Shown here piece by piece: positions 1 through 6,804 of a DNA stretch of 11,640 nt (positions are counted from its first letter, which is position 1; the number at the start of each line of letters is the position of its first letter). The position numbers were made by a program, and so were the translations under genes. This stretch comes from Clostridiales bacterium (lineage in GTDB: Bacteria; Bacillota; Clostridia; Christensenellales; CAG-917). The DNA lies in contig JAAZIO010000094.1 of the NCBI GenBank assembly GCA_012800805.1, positions 1 through 11,640 on the forward strand. The letters run 5' to 3'. Under the pieces are notes generated by a model that worked only from the letters and a program-made list of their open reading frames with translations, was not told where the DNA came from and ran no database searches.

Positions 1-75
1 AAGTACCATGCTGATTTAAAATTTTCATATTTAACTAGCTTGCACTTAAAAACGCTGAAAATCGAGGAAAACGAA

Positions 76-1095
76 ATGAAAACGCCGTTAATGAAAAAAG
101 TATTCGACCTTGCGGAAGACCTGAGAGCCAAAAACAACAATTTAACTCCATTTAACGACGAAGTAAGGAAGATTGTCGGAATTACATACAAAATCGTTGA
201 CGGTGTCGATTATAAGCTGGATATCATACTTCCCGCAAAAGACGGGGCCGAGAAGTTTCCCGTAATATATTTTATACCCAGCGGAGGCTGGGTTACCGGC
301 AGAAACCATTTAAGATACGGAATCGCCACGCTTTTTGCGACAATGGGCGCCGCCGTTGTTTTGGTCAATCACCGCACCTCTCCTAAATACAGATTTCCCG
401 CGCACCTTGTGGACGTTGTCGACGGGCTCAACTTTTTAAAGAACATAGCGGATGAATATAAGCTTAACTTAGACAATTTATATGTCGGCGGAGACTCCTC
501 GGGCGGACATCTTGCGGCCTGCACGGGATGCGCCTACAGCGCTCCCGAATACGCCGAAAAAGTGGGCGTAAAAATTGAGGTTCCGATTAAAAAGATGGCG
601 CTTATCTGCGGGGCATTCAGTTTTGAGGTAATCTACAGATTGCCCCTGACGCACCTCCTTATTGTCCGCCATTTTTCGGGAATGCCCACAAGAAGAAGTT
701 TCAGAAAAAAATATGAGTTTTATAAAGAGGCGCACCCTTACAACTACATTACGGGGCGTTTCCCCGAAAGCCTTGTTGTCGGCGGCATGATGGACCTGCT
801 TTGCTTTGGCGAAGCGCAAAGAATGTCTAAGATTATGAATAAAGCGGGCGTAAAGAATAAGCTTGTGGTGAGCAGATCGCTTTTAAGGTCGGGTCACGAT
901 TTCAATTTAAGGCTTCATTTTAAATCCGCAAGGAAAGCCATGCTTCAAACAATGAAGTGGTATTACGAAAGCCAGCTTGAGAGCGGAATCGATTTAAAGG
1001 AAGGATACGACAGAGTCTGCGCTTTCTTGAACGATTATAAGAAAGTAATAAAGCCACTGAGAAAACAGGAAAAGGTAAAAGCAAAAAACAAGTAA
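76..1095 (+). CDS. Alpha/beta hydrolase, esterase/lipase-like
   Basis: This is a 339-residue serine hydrolase of the alpha/beta fold, probably a cytosolic carboxylesterase; the substrate cannot be read from sequence. The nucleophile elbow GDSSGG (residues 139-144) gives Ser141. The likely acid is Asp240 in VVGGMMDLL and the likely base is His274 in SGHDF, in the expected order and spacing. The oxyanion-hole strand reads PSGGW (68-72) where this family usually has HGGG(W), so the motif is altered but recognisable. There is no signal peptide or membrane segment; the C-terminus is very lysine-rich. An upstream TTG at position 40 keeps the frame open, but I chose the ATG at 76 because GAGG at 64-67 lies eight bases before it. 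The gene is followed at once by a terminator, so it seems to stand alone or to end a transcript entering from the left. I am confident of the fold and the triad, not of the reaction. Confidence 0.85.
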   Translation: MKTPLMKKVFDLAEDLRAKNNNLTPFNDEVRKIVGITYKIVDGVDYKLDIILPAKDGAEKFPVIYFIPSGGWVTGRNHLRYGIATLFATMGAAVVLVNHRTSPKYRFPAHLVDVVDGLNFLKNIADEYKLNLDNLYVGGDSSGGHLAACTGCAYSAPEYAEKVGVKIEVPIKKMALICGAFSFEVIYRLPLTHLLIVRHFSGMPTRRSFRKKYEFYKEAHPYNYITGRFPESLVVGGMMDLLCFGEAQRMSKIMNKAGVKNKLVVSRSLLRSGHDFNLRLHFKSARKAMLQTMKWYYESQLESGIDLKEGYDRVCAFLNDYKKVIKPLRKQEKVKAKNK

Positions 1096-1105
1096 AGAAT
1101 AAAAG

Positions 1106-1131
1106 AAAAGCGGCGGCACTTGCCGCTTTTT
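1106..1131 (+). terminator. Rho-independent terminator after the hydrolase
   Basis: A nine-base-pair perfect stem (1106-1114 with 1122-1130, core GCGGC/GCCGC) with a seven-base loop runs into a T-tract at 1127-1131. It sits 10 bases after the hydrolase stop codon and separates that gene from mtnN. Confidence 0.85.
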
Positions 1132-1193
1132 GATTTAACTTAAAAATTTCATGTTAAATTAAAAAAACATAAATATTAATATTATTAAACGGT

Positions 1194-1221
1194 TTGTAAA
1201 AATTGGCTTATATGATAAAAT
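1194..1221 (+). promoter_or_regulatory. Predicted mtnN promoter (leaderless type)
   Basis: TTGTAA (1194-1199) and TAAAAT (1216-1221) are separated by 16 bases and match -35 and -10 hexamers. The -10 ends six bases before the ATG at 1228, so transcription should begin at or next to the start codon. An alternative -10, TATGAT at 1211-1216, lacks a well-spaced -35. No Shine-Dalgarno sequence is present between the -10 and the ATG. Confidence 0.55.
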
Positions 1222-1227
1222 AAGCAT

Positions 1228-1914
1228 ATGAGGATAGCGATTATCACGGCAATGGACAAAGAAACCATGCCTCTGCTTCAAAAAATCGGTCATGTAACGG
1301 GAAGCGAAATCGCAGGCGGAAACCCCGTGTATCGTTTTTTCGTAGACCCACACGACATTTTCATGATTACATCCGGCATCGGCGAGATTCAAGCGGCCGC
1401 CGCAACCCAGCTTGCTATTGATAAATACGAAGCCCAGCTCATCATCAATATCGGATACGCGGGAGCGATAAGCCATGACCTGAGAGTTGGCGAAATCGTG
1501 GTTGCCGAAAGAGTGGTGCATCATCAGTTTGACCTTAGCGGTATCGATAACTTAAGGCGCGGCCAATATGAAAACCGTCAGGATGTTTATTTCAATCTTT
1601 CAAAAAACATAATAGACATGCTGGAATCCGTCATTGGCGGATACAAAAAAGTGACGGTGGCGTCGGGCGACTCGTTTATCGCTTCAAACGAGGATAAAAA
1701 AAGGCTGAGGGAAAACTTTAAAGCAGATATCTGCGACATGGAACTTGCGGGTATCGCCATCGTGGCTTTGAAAAACAAAGTGCCCGTATTTTCAATAAAG
1801 CTGCTATCCGACAACGCCGATAACATGGGCAAAGAAACATACTCGGCGTTTGTTAAATCGGGTCTTTATGAGAGCAACGCAAACCTCGCTTCAATCTTAA
1901 GAGCGCTGAAATAA
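1228..1914 (+). CDS. mtnN: 5'-methylthioadenosine/S-adenosylhomocysteine nucleosidase
   Basis: This cytosolic enzyme cleaves the N-glycosidic bond of methylthioadenosine and S-adenosylhomocysteine, releasing adenine. It serves methionine salvage, removal of a methyltransferase inhibitor, and the first step toward autoinducer-2. The 228-residue protein is the normal family length. Residues aligning with the E. coli catalytic and binding positions are visible: Glu12 in the N-terminal AMDKE stretch, Met171-Glu172 in DMELAG, and Asp195 in LSDNAD; SGDSF (146-150) is the purine-site strand. The glycine-rich NIGYAGA segment (74-80) is typical of the nucleoside phosphorylase/nucleosidase fold. The start ATG coincides with the beginning of the conserved beta strand, so it cannot be moved much. 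There is no ribosome site; see the promoter entry. Its own terminator follows, so it is monocistronic. Confidence 0.93.
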   Translation: MRIAIITAMDKETMPLLQKIGHVTGSEIAGGNPVYRFFVDPHDIFMITSGIGEIQAAAATQLAIDKYEAQLIINIGYAGAISHDLRVGEIVVAERVVHHQFDLSGIDNLRRGQYENRQDVYFNLSKNIIDMLESVIGGYKKVTVASGDSFIASNEDKKRLRENFKADICDMELAGIAIVALKNKVPVFSIKLLSDNADNMGKETYSAFVKSGLYESNANLASILRALK

Positions 1915-1919
1915 ATCTG

Positions 1920-1939
1920 CCCGGCACCCCGGGTTTTTT
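1920..1939 (+). terminator. Rho-independent terminator after mtnN
   Basis: A five-base-pair all-GC stem (CCCGG 1920-1924 with CCGGG 1929-1933), loop CACC, is followed by six T residues (1934-1939). It begins six bases after the mtnN stop codon. The stem is short but very GC-rich. Confidence 0.75.
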
Positions 1940-2153
1940 AATGTTTAAATTATTGTAATTACAGTTTGCTATAACGCCTTAGCCGAAATGACGAACGGTT
2001 TGAAAATCCATCAATCATATTTAATAAGCTAGGCATTTTTTTGCGGCGGTTTAATTAAACGAAACATAAATTTAGATTTTTTAATTTTTAAAACGGCAAA
2101 AAATTTCAGCAACAATCTATGGTTTTAAATTTTTATATTTAAGCTGTTGTTTG
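1940..2153. other. AT-rich intergenic gap between mtnN and rsmG
   Basis: No open frame, RNA gene or convincing hairpin is visible here. The only discrete feature is a perfect 12-base palindrome, GTTTAATTAAAC, at 2049-2060, which could be a protein site or chance in AT-rich DNA. The rest is runs of A and T. Confidence 0.5.
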
Positions 2154-2182
2154 TTGAATTAATGTAAGATTAAGTTTATAAT
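2154..2182 (+). promoter_or_regulatory. Predicted rsmG promoter (leaderless type)
   Basis: TTGAAT (2154-2159) and a perfect TATAAT (2177-2182) are spaced by 17 bases, a near-consensus vegetative promoter. The -10 ends six bases before the ATG at 2189, so the predicted transcript starts on or beside the start codon, leaving no room for a ribosome site. Confidence 0.75.
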
Positions 2183-2188
2183 AAACTT

Positions 2189-2902
2189 ATGTTTTTTGAA
2201 ACAATGAATATCGAGGCCGAAAAAATCGGTGTCAGTTTGAGTAAAGAGCAGATTAACCTTTTTGAGACGCTCTATCATGATATTTTGCAGGCCAACGAAA
2301 AATTTAATCTGACGGCAATAAAGGCACAAGAAGAGTTTATTTTAAAGCACTATATAGACAGCCTTGCGGGGCTTAGGTTTTTAAGCGGCGGCGATAGCGT
2401 AATTGACGTCGGCTGCGGCGCAGGGTTTCCGTCCTTTCCGCTTGCAATAGCAAAAAACGATATAAAAATTACGGCGCTTGACTCCACGTCAAAAAAGATA
2501 GCGTTTTTAAATGAGGAGGCAAAAAAGCTGAATTTAAAAAACCTTATTGGAGTGGCCGCAAGAGCTGAAGACGCGGGAAAGGGCGCAATGAGAGAGAGCT
2601 TTGACGCAGCAATTTCAAGGGCGGTCGCCCCGCTTCCCATTCTCTTGGAGCTGCTGGCCCCGTTTGTTAAGTCAGGCGGAAAAATTTTAGCGTATAAGAC
2701 CGATGAGAGCGAGCTTGAAGGCGCGGCGGATAAACTAAAAGAGCTGTCCATCAAGCTGACGTGCACCGAGCGCTTTAATATGCCCTACGGCAAAAGAGCC
2801 ATTTTAATTTTTGAAAAGGAAGGAGCGCTTTTAGAAAAGTATCCAAGGCAGTATGGACAAATAAAGAAGAAACCGCTTTGGGAAATAAAAGAGCGGACCT
2901 AA
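2189..2902 (+). CDS. rsmG: 16S rRNA (guanine527-N7)-methyltransferase RsmG (GidB)
   Basis: RsmG uses S-adenosylmethionine to methylate N7 of G527 in 16S rRNA, in the 530 loop; its loss gives low-level streptomycin resistance in several bacteria. The 237-residue product has the family layout: an N-terminal helical part with NLTAI (40-44) and KHYIDSL (53-59), the SAM-binding motif I IDVGCGAGFPS (72-82), an acidic strand end at Asp98, and SRAV (143-146) followed by a LAYKT strand. Two starts are possible: ATG 2189 directly at the predicted transcription start, or ATG 2204, where the protein would begin MNIEAE, closer to the usual N-terminus. Neither has a Shine-Dalgarno sequence. I list 2189 but hold it loosely. 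mnmG, the common upstream partner, is absent; instead the gene has its own promoter. parA follows 76 bases later from a separate promoter. Confidence 0.93.
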   Translation: MFFETMNIEAEKIGVSLSKEQINLFETLYHDILQANEKFNLTAIKAQEEFILKHYIDSLAGLRFLSGGDSVIDVGCGAGFPSFPLAIAKNDIKITALDSTSKKIAFLNEEAKKLNLKNLIGVAARAEDAGKGAMRESFDAAISRAVAPLPILLELLAPFVKSGGKILAYKTDESELEGAADKLKELSIKLTCTERFNMPYGKRAILIFEKEGALLEKYPRQYGQIKKKPLWEIKERT

Positions 2903-2916
2903 GTAAATAAAAAAAT

Positions 2917-2944
2917 CGTGAAACTATTGAGTTAACGTGAAACA
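2917..2944 (+). promoter_or_regulatory. Two parS-like half-sites (CGTGAAAC) in the parA promoter
   Basis: CGTGAAAC occurs twice in direct orientation, at 2917-2924 and 2936-2943, 19 bases apart. The canonical chromosomal parS site is TGTTTCACGTGAAACA. The 16 bases at 2929-2944 match it at 12 positions, with a perfect right half (ACGTGAAACA) and a degraded left half. The copies bracket the -35 hexamer, so ParB binding here could autoregulate the operon. This is an inference from motif similarity. Confidence 0.45.
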
Positions 2945-2955
2945 TATGTTAAGAT
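2927..2955 (+). promoter_or_regulatory. Predicted parAB promoter
   Basis: TTGAGT (2927-2932) and TAAGAT (2950-2955) are separated by 17 bases. The predicted start near 2962 leaves a short leader carrying GAAGG (2968-2972) six bases before the parA ATG, so this gene has a normal ribosome site unlike rsmG. Confidence 0.6.
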
Positions 2956-2978
2956 TTACCATATAACGAAGGTTTAAA

Positions 2979-3755
2979 ATGAGAGCACGAGTAATAACAT
3001 TTTCAAATCAGAAAGGGGGAGTCGGAAAGACAACAACCTGCATCAATCTTGCCGCTTGCGTCGCAAAGGAAGGGGGCAAAAAGGTATTAGTTATAGACCT
3101 TGACCCTCAAGGCAACGCCTCGAGCGGGCTTGGCTTTTTCGACAGAAAGACCCCGAAATCAATTTACGGCCTAATTTGCGGAAAACTTGACGCAAGGGAC
3201 GTCATATCCGACACCTGCATTGAAAACTTAAAGCTTATCCCTTCCTCGATTGACCTTGCGGGGGCGGAGCTTGAGCTTGCCCAGGTTGTTATCGGAAGAG
3301 AGAAGGTTTTATCCGAAAAGATAGAGCCGCTTTTAAACGAGTTCGATTTTGTCATGATTGACTGTCCTCCGTCGCTTGGACTGCTCACCGTGAACGCTCT
3401 TACCGCCTCAGACAGCGTAATTGTGCCGATACAGAGCGAATATTACGCCCTAGAGGGTCTTTCGCAGATGATGAACACAATAAGGCTTGTCAAAAAGCAC
3501 CTTAACGACCGTCTGATGGTAGACGGCGTGGTTTTGACCCTCTACGACGGAAGGGCAAAGCTTTCGGGACAGGTCGCGGAAGAGATAGAAAAGTTCTTCG
3601 GCGACAGAATGTTTGAAACCAAAATCCCAAGGAATGTAAGGCTTGCCGAGGCGCCCAGCTACGGCAAACCTATAATAATATACGATCCCGCCTGCCTTGG
3701 CGCAAAGGCGTATTCCGCGCTCGCGCAGGAATATCTGGATCGTCTTAACGGATAG
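2979..3755 (+). CDS. parA: Chromosome-partitioning ATPase ParA (Soj)
   Basis: ParA/Soj is a deviant Walker ATPase that dimerises with ATP, binds nucleoid DNA nonspecifically and is released by ParB, driving segregation of the origin region; in some Gram-positives it also controls DnaA. The 258-residue protein is Soj-sized and lacks the N-terminal DNA-binding extension of P1-type plasmid ParA. The deviant Walker A motif KGGVGKTT is at residues 12-19 (signature Lys12 and P-loop Lys17). Walker A' is IDLDPQGN (39-46), and the Walker B strand is FVMIDCPPSLG (124-134). The C-terminal NVRLAEAPSYGKPI segment is typical of Soj. It lies upstream of parB with 11 bases between stop and start, and downstream of rsmG, the classic near-origin order. 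It ends in TAG, showing that TAG is a stop in this genome. Confidence 0.95.
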   Translation: MRARVITFSNQKGGVGKTTTCINLAACVAKEGGKKVLVIDLDPQGNASSGLGFFDRKTPKSIYGLICGKLDARDVISDTCIENLKLIPSSIDLAGAELELAQVVIGREKVLSEKIEPLLNEFDFVMIDCPPSLGLLTVNALTASDSVIVPIQSEYYALEGLSQMMNTIRLVKKHLNDRLMVDGVVLTLYDGRAKLSGQVAEEIEKFFGDRMFETKIPRNVRLAEAPSYGKPIIIYDPACLGAKAYSALAQEYLDRLNG

Positions 3756-3766
3756 CAGGAGGTATT

Positions 3767-4666
3767 ATGTCCGGAAAAAACAAAGGCGGGCTGGGCAGAG
3801 GATACAGCGCGATTTTCGAGGAGTTTAGAGACTACGAGGACAACAGAAAGGTTGAGGTTCAAGACCAGGTTCAAGAAATAGAAATCACGCTGCTTGACAG
3901 AAATCCCGAGCAGGCCCGTAAAACATTCGACGAGGAATCGCTAAAGGAAATGGCGGAATCGATGCGCCTTTACGGCGTATTGCAGCCGCTACTTGTCGTC
4001 GACACAAAAAACGGAAGATATAAGATTATCGCCGGCGAAAGAAGGTTCAGAGCCTCGCTGATCGCGGGTTTAAAGAAAGTTCCCGTAATAATAAAAGACC
4101 TTTCCGAGCAGGAGATAAAAGAGATATCGCTTATAGAAAACCTGCAAAGAGAGGATTTAAACGCAATTGAAGCCGCCGAAGGCATAAAAGAGCTTATGGA
4201 GATTCACTCCTTAACTCAAGAGGAGGTAGCAAAGAGGCTCGGCAAAAGCCGTCCCTACATAGCAAACACCTTAAGGCTATTGACTCTTCCCGATGAAGTT
4301 TTGGAGATGGTAAAGAGGGGCGAGCTTACCCCCGGCCACGCTAGGGCGCTTATCACCATAGAAGACAAGGACTTTTTGATAAATCTCGCCCGTCAGGCGG
4401 TAAAGTGCAAATGGACGGTGCGCGAGATAGAGGAAAAGGTAAGGCTTTATTACGCAAGGAAGAACATTCCCGCGGGTCCGAGGAAAAAAGACATCAGCCT
4501 TGAGCTTAAAGAGCTTGTGACCGATATGAAGAGAGTGTTCGGCACAAGGGTAAAGCTTACGGGCAACGAGGAGAAGGGGCGCTTTGTCATCGACTATTTC
4601 TCCCGCGACGACCTTGAGAGAATCTACGCTTTGGTGCAAAGCTTAAAAGACGAAAAAAAACATTAA
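3767..4666 (+). CDS. parB: Chromosome-partitioning CTPase/DNA-binding protein ParB (Spo0J)
   Basis: ParB loads at parS sites, uses CTP to form a sliding clamp, spreads, recruits condensin and stimulates ParA. The 299-residue protein shows all parts. The N-terminal KGGLGRG (6-12) is the ParA-interacting peptide. The CTP-binding/hydrolysis domain carries GERRFRA (90-96) and ENLQRED (124-130). The helix-turn-helix LTQEEVAKRLGKSRPYI (149-165) reads parS. The last ~75 residues form the dimerisation domain. AGGAGG at 3757-3762 lies four bases before the ATG, just after the parA stop, so translation is likely coupled. The protein is present, so parS sites must exist; only a degenerate one is in this window. 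A glucosidase gene follows 21 bases later. Confidence 0.95.
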   Translation: MSGKNKGGLGRGYSAIFEEFRDYEDNRKVEVQDQVQEIEITLLDRNPEQARKTFDEESLKEMAESMRLYGVLQPLLVVDTKNGRYKIIAGERRFRASLIAGLKKVPVIIKDLSEQEIKEISLIENLQREDLNAIEAAEGIKELMEIHSLTQEEVAKRLGKSRPYIANTLRLLTLPDEVLEMVKRGELTPGHARALITIEDKDFLINLARQAVKCKWTVREIEEKVRLYYARKNIPAGPRKKDISLELKELVTDMKRVFGTRVKLTGNEEKGRFVIDYFSRDDLERIYALVQSLKDEKKH

Positions 4667-4687
4667 TAACAAGGCAGGAGGGTTTAA

Positions 4688-6367
4688 ATGGGGCAAGTAA
4701 AAACCAGATGGTATAAAGACGCTGTCGTATACCAGATATACCCCCGCAGCTTTTGCGACTCCAACGGAGACGGCATAGGCGATTTAAGGGGAATCATTTC
4801 AAAGCTTGATTATCTAAAAGAGCTGGGCGTAACGGCCGTATGGCTCTCGCCAATCTACAAGTCGCCAAACGACGACAACGGCTACGACATTTCCGACTAC
4901 CGAGACATAATGGACGAGTTCGGCACGCTGGAGGATTTCAAAGAGCTGGTCAAGGGCCTGCATGACAGAGGAATCAAACTTGTCATGGACCTTGTCGCCA
5001 ACCACACTTCGGACGAGCACGAATGGTTCAAGCAGTCGCGCTCAAGCAAAGACAACCCCTATCGTGACTACTACATATGGAGAAAGGGCAAAGGCAAAAA
5101 CGGCAAAAAGCCCCCGAACAACTGGACATCCAGGTTTACGGGCTCCGCTTGGGAGTATGACGAAACCACGGGCGAGTATTATCTGCACCTCTTTTCCAAA
5201 AAGCAGCCCGACCTTAATTGGGACAATCCCAAGGTAAGAAAAGAAATAATCGACATCTGCAACTACTGGTTTGAGATGGGCGTAGACGGATTCCGCTGCG
5301 ACGTTATAACCTTTATCTCCAAAGAGCCCGGTCTGCCCGACGGCAAGTGGAACCCCGTGGTCGTGGGTGACGAGCATTTCGTTATAGGACCGAGGTATCA
5401 CGAATACATTCACGAAGTCTGCACCGAGTCATGGAACAAATACGACAGCATGACGGTTGGCGAAGGACAGGGCATAACCATCCACAACGCCGAGGAGATA
5501 GTGGGTGAAGAGAGGGAAGAGCTTGACACAATCTTTACATTCGAGCATCAAGATGCCGACTTCTATATGCACGCGATTCCCAGAAAGTTCAGTCTGAAAA
5601 AGTGGAAGAGCGTCTTCTCAAGCTGGCAGAAGCTCCCCCAAAACTGCTGGCCCACGCTATTTTATGAAAACCATGACCAGCCAAGAGCCATTCCGAGATA
5701 CGGCAAGATGGAATACAGAAACGAAGTCGCGAAGATGCTCGCTATTTCAATTTACTTCCAAAAGGGAACTCCGTATCTCTATCAAGGCCAAGAAATCGGC
5801 ATGACCAACTTCAAGCTCGACCCCAAAGATTATAAAGACATAATCTCAACCAGGGTATACAATTCCGCCAAAAAGTTCTTTGGCCCGCTTGGAGCCGCTA
5901 TCGCAAAATGGGGCCTTAACAAGAGAGCCCGCGACCTCGGCAGAACTCCCATGCAGTGGACGGCGGGAGAATACGCGGGATTCTCTACGGTTGAGCCTTG
6001 GATGACAATCAACCCCAACTACAAGATGATAAATGTAGAGGATTCGAAAAAGGACGAGAATTCGGTATTCAACTTCTACAAAAAGCTTATTAAATTCCGC
6101 CTCGGCAACAAGATTATCATCGAGGGCAGCTACAAAGACCTCATGGAAAAGAGCTCAAAAATCTTTGCTTATGAAAGAGCCCTCGGCGACGAAAGGTATG
6201 TCGTAATATCCAACTACACCGACAAGGTAGTAAAATACAAGGTTCCCGAGGAATATAAAGGTAAGGAATCAAAGCTTATAATGTCCAACTATTCCTCCTC
6301 ATCAGACACTTTAAAAGACGGCAAACTTCTTCCCTACGAAGCTGTCGTATACTATGTAAAAGGCTAA
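4688..6367 (+). CDS. GH13 alpha-glucosidase, probably oligo-1,6-glucosidase
   Basis: A 559-residue cytosolic glycoside hydrolase family 13 enzyme that removes glucose from the non-reducing end of short alpha-glucans (isomaltose/dextrin type). It begins with WYKDAVVYQIYPRSF and carries the calcium loop DSNGDGIGD (24-32), region I DLVANHTS (101-108), region II GFRCDV with nucleophile Asp205, acid/base Glu259 in TVGEG, and transition-state Asp330 in ENHDQ. The residue after the nucleophile is Val206; in this group valine is linked to alpha-1,6 activity and threonine to alpha-1,4-only maltases. It has no signal peptide. Length is normal for the subfamily. Trehalose-6-phosphate hydrolase is a related alternative, but no PTS or regulator neighbour supports it. 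AGGAGG at 4676-4681 gives strong translation six bases upstream. It sits 21 bases after parB and before the first terminator, so it is probably the last gene of the parAB transcript. Confidence 0.9.
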   Translation: MGQVKTRWYKDAVVYQIYPRSFCDSNGDGIGDLRGIISKLDYLKELGVTAVWLSPIYKSPNDDNGYDISDYRDIMDEFGTLEDFKELVKGLHDRGIKLVMDLVANHTSDEHEWFKQSRSSKDNPYRDYYIWRKGKGKNGKKPPNNWTSRFTGSAWEYDETTGEYYLHLFSKKQPDLNWDNPKVRKEIIDICNYWFEMGVDGFRCDVITFISKEPGLPDGKWNPVVVGDEHFVIGPRYHEYIHEVCTESWNKYDSMTVGEGQGITIHNAEEIVGEEREELDTIFTFEHQDADFYMHAIPRKFSLKKWKSVFSSWQKLPQNCWPTLFYENHDQPRAIPRYGKMEYRNEVAKMLAISIYFQKGTPYLYQGQEIGMTNFKLDPKDYKDIISTRVYNSAKKFFGPLGAAIAKWGLNKRARDLGRTPMQWTAGEYAGFSTVEPWMTINPNYKMINVEDSKKDENSVFNFYKKLIKFRLGNKIIIEGSYKDLMEKSSKIFAYERALGDERYVVISNYTDKVVKYKVPEEYKGKESKLIMSNYSSSSDTLKDGKLLPYEAVVYYVKG

Positions 6368-6377
6368 ATCATAAATT

Positions 6378-6410
6378 AAAAGGCCGCCCAACGGGCGGTC
6401 TTTTATTTTT
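6378..6410 (+). terminator. Strong terminator ending the parA-parB-glucosidase unit
   Basis: A 12-base-pair stem (6378-6389 with 6393-6404, one G-T pair, core CCGCCC/GGGCGG) with a three-base AAC loop leads into a T-rich tail to 6410. It starts 11 bases after the glucosidase stop. No terminator is seen earlier in the parAB transcript. Confidence 0.9.
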
Positions 6411-6743
6411 CATAGTATTTGAATTATAAAGAAGACAAATAATAAAATCGCATTGTATAAAGTCACGGTATTTTAAGCATGGCAATAAAGACCGCCGCAG
6501 CAGCAATTTTATATTAAGGCAGCTTAAGACCTAATCTTATATTAACGTAAAATAAATTTAATGATTGCTTATAATAAATACCCGCAAAATATATTTAATG
6601 ATTATTATAAATACTAATTTATTTTAATATTAAGCCCTATTAAGGCGAATTGCAAACGCTCTTTAGCGAAGTAGGCACTGCGTTTAGACTGCCTAAATAA
6701 TATATTTTGGTCGATAATCCATTTTGAGCCTAAGACATTAATG
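6411..6743. other. AT-rich intergenic region upstream of the ABC transporter
   Basis: No coding frame or RNA gene is supported. Two small adjacent hairpins can be drawn, CGCT/AGCG (6657-6660 with 6665-6668) and TAGGCA/TGCCTA (6672-6677 with 6690-6695). They are upstream of the predicted promoter and lack T-tracts, so their role is unknown. An AT-rich imperfect direct repeat lies at 6557-6614. Confidence 0.5.
6557..6614. repeat. Imperfect direct repeat, two copies
   Basis: TTTAATGATT occurs at 6557-6566 and 6594-6603, and each copy is followed by a TATAAT/TATAAA-like stretch ending in AAATAC (to 6581 and 6614). The 37-base spacing places the copies roughly on the same DNA face. It may be a duplicated promoter-like element or simple AT-rich duplication. 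Confidence 0.45.
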
Positions 6744-6772
6744 TTGACTTTTTTTGTTAAATATACCAAAAT
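6744..6772 (+). promoter_or_regulatory. Predicted promoter of the ABC transporter gene
   Basis: TTGACT (6744-6749) is a good -35. At 17 bases spacing lies CAAAAT (6767-6772), a four-of-six -10. The predicted start falls near 6779, leaving a leader of about 25 bases with a GAGAGGG ribosome site (6795-6801) shortly before the ATG at 6805. The -10 is weak, so regulation or another promoter is possible. Confidence 0.4.
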
Positions 6773-6804
6773 TAAAAGGCAACTTTTTACATAAGAGAGG
6801 GAAA

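Noticed and set aside
40-75. TTG start extending the alpha/beta hydrolase by 12 residues
   Set aside because: No ribosome site precedes it, while GAGG lies eight bases before the ATG at 76.
1159-1524. Minus-strand open frame opposite mtnN
   Set aside because: It overlaps a clearly conserved gene and its product has no recognisable family features.
5042-5413. Minus-strand open frame opposite the glucosidase
   Set aside because: It runs antisense to conserved GH13 motifs and shows no family features or ribosome site of its own.
6657-6695. Riboswitch or attenuator upstream of the ABC transporter
   Set aside because: Only two short hairpins are visible, they lie upstream of the predicted promoter, and there is no terminator T-tract or known riboswitch core.
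6754-6804. TTG start extending the ABC transporter by 17 residues
   Set aside because: It overlaps the predicted promoter, has no ribosome site, and the conserved ATPase N-terminus begins at the ATG at 6805 behind GAGAGGG.
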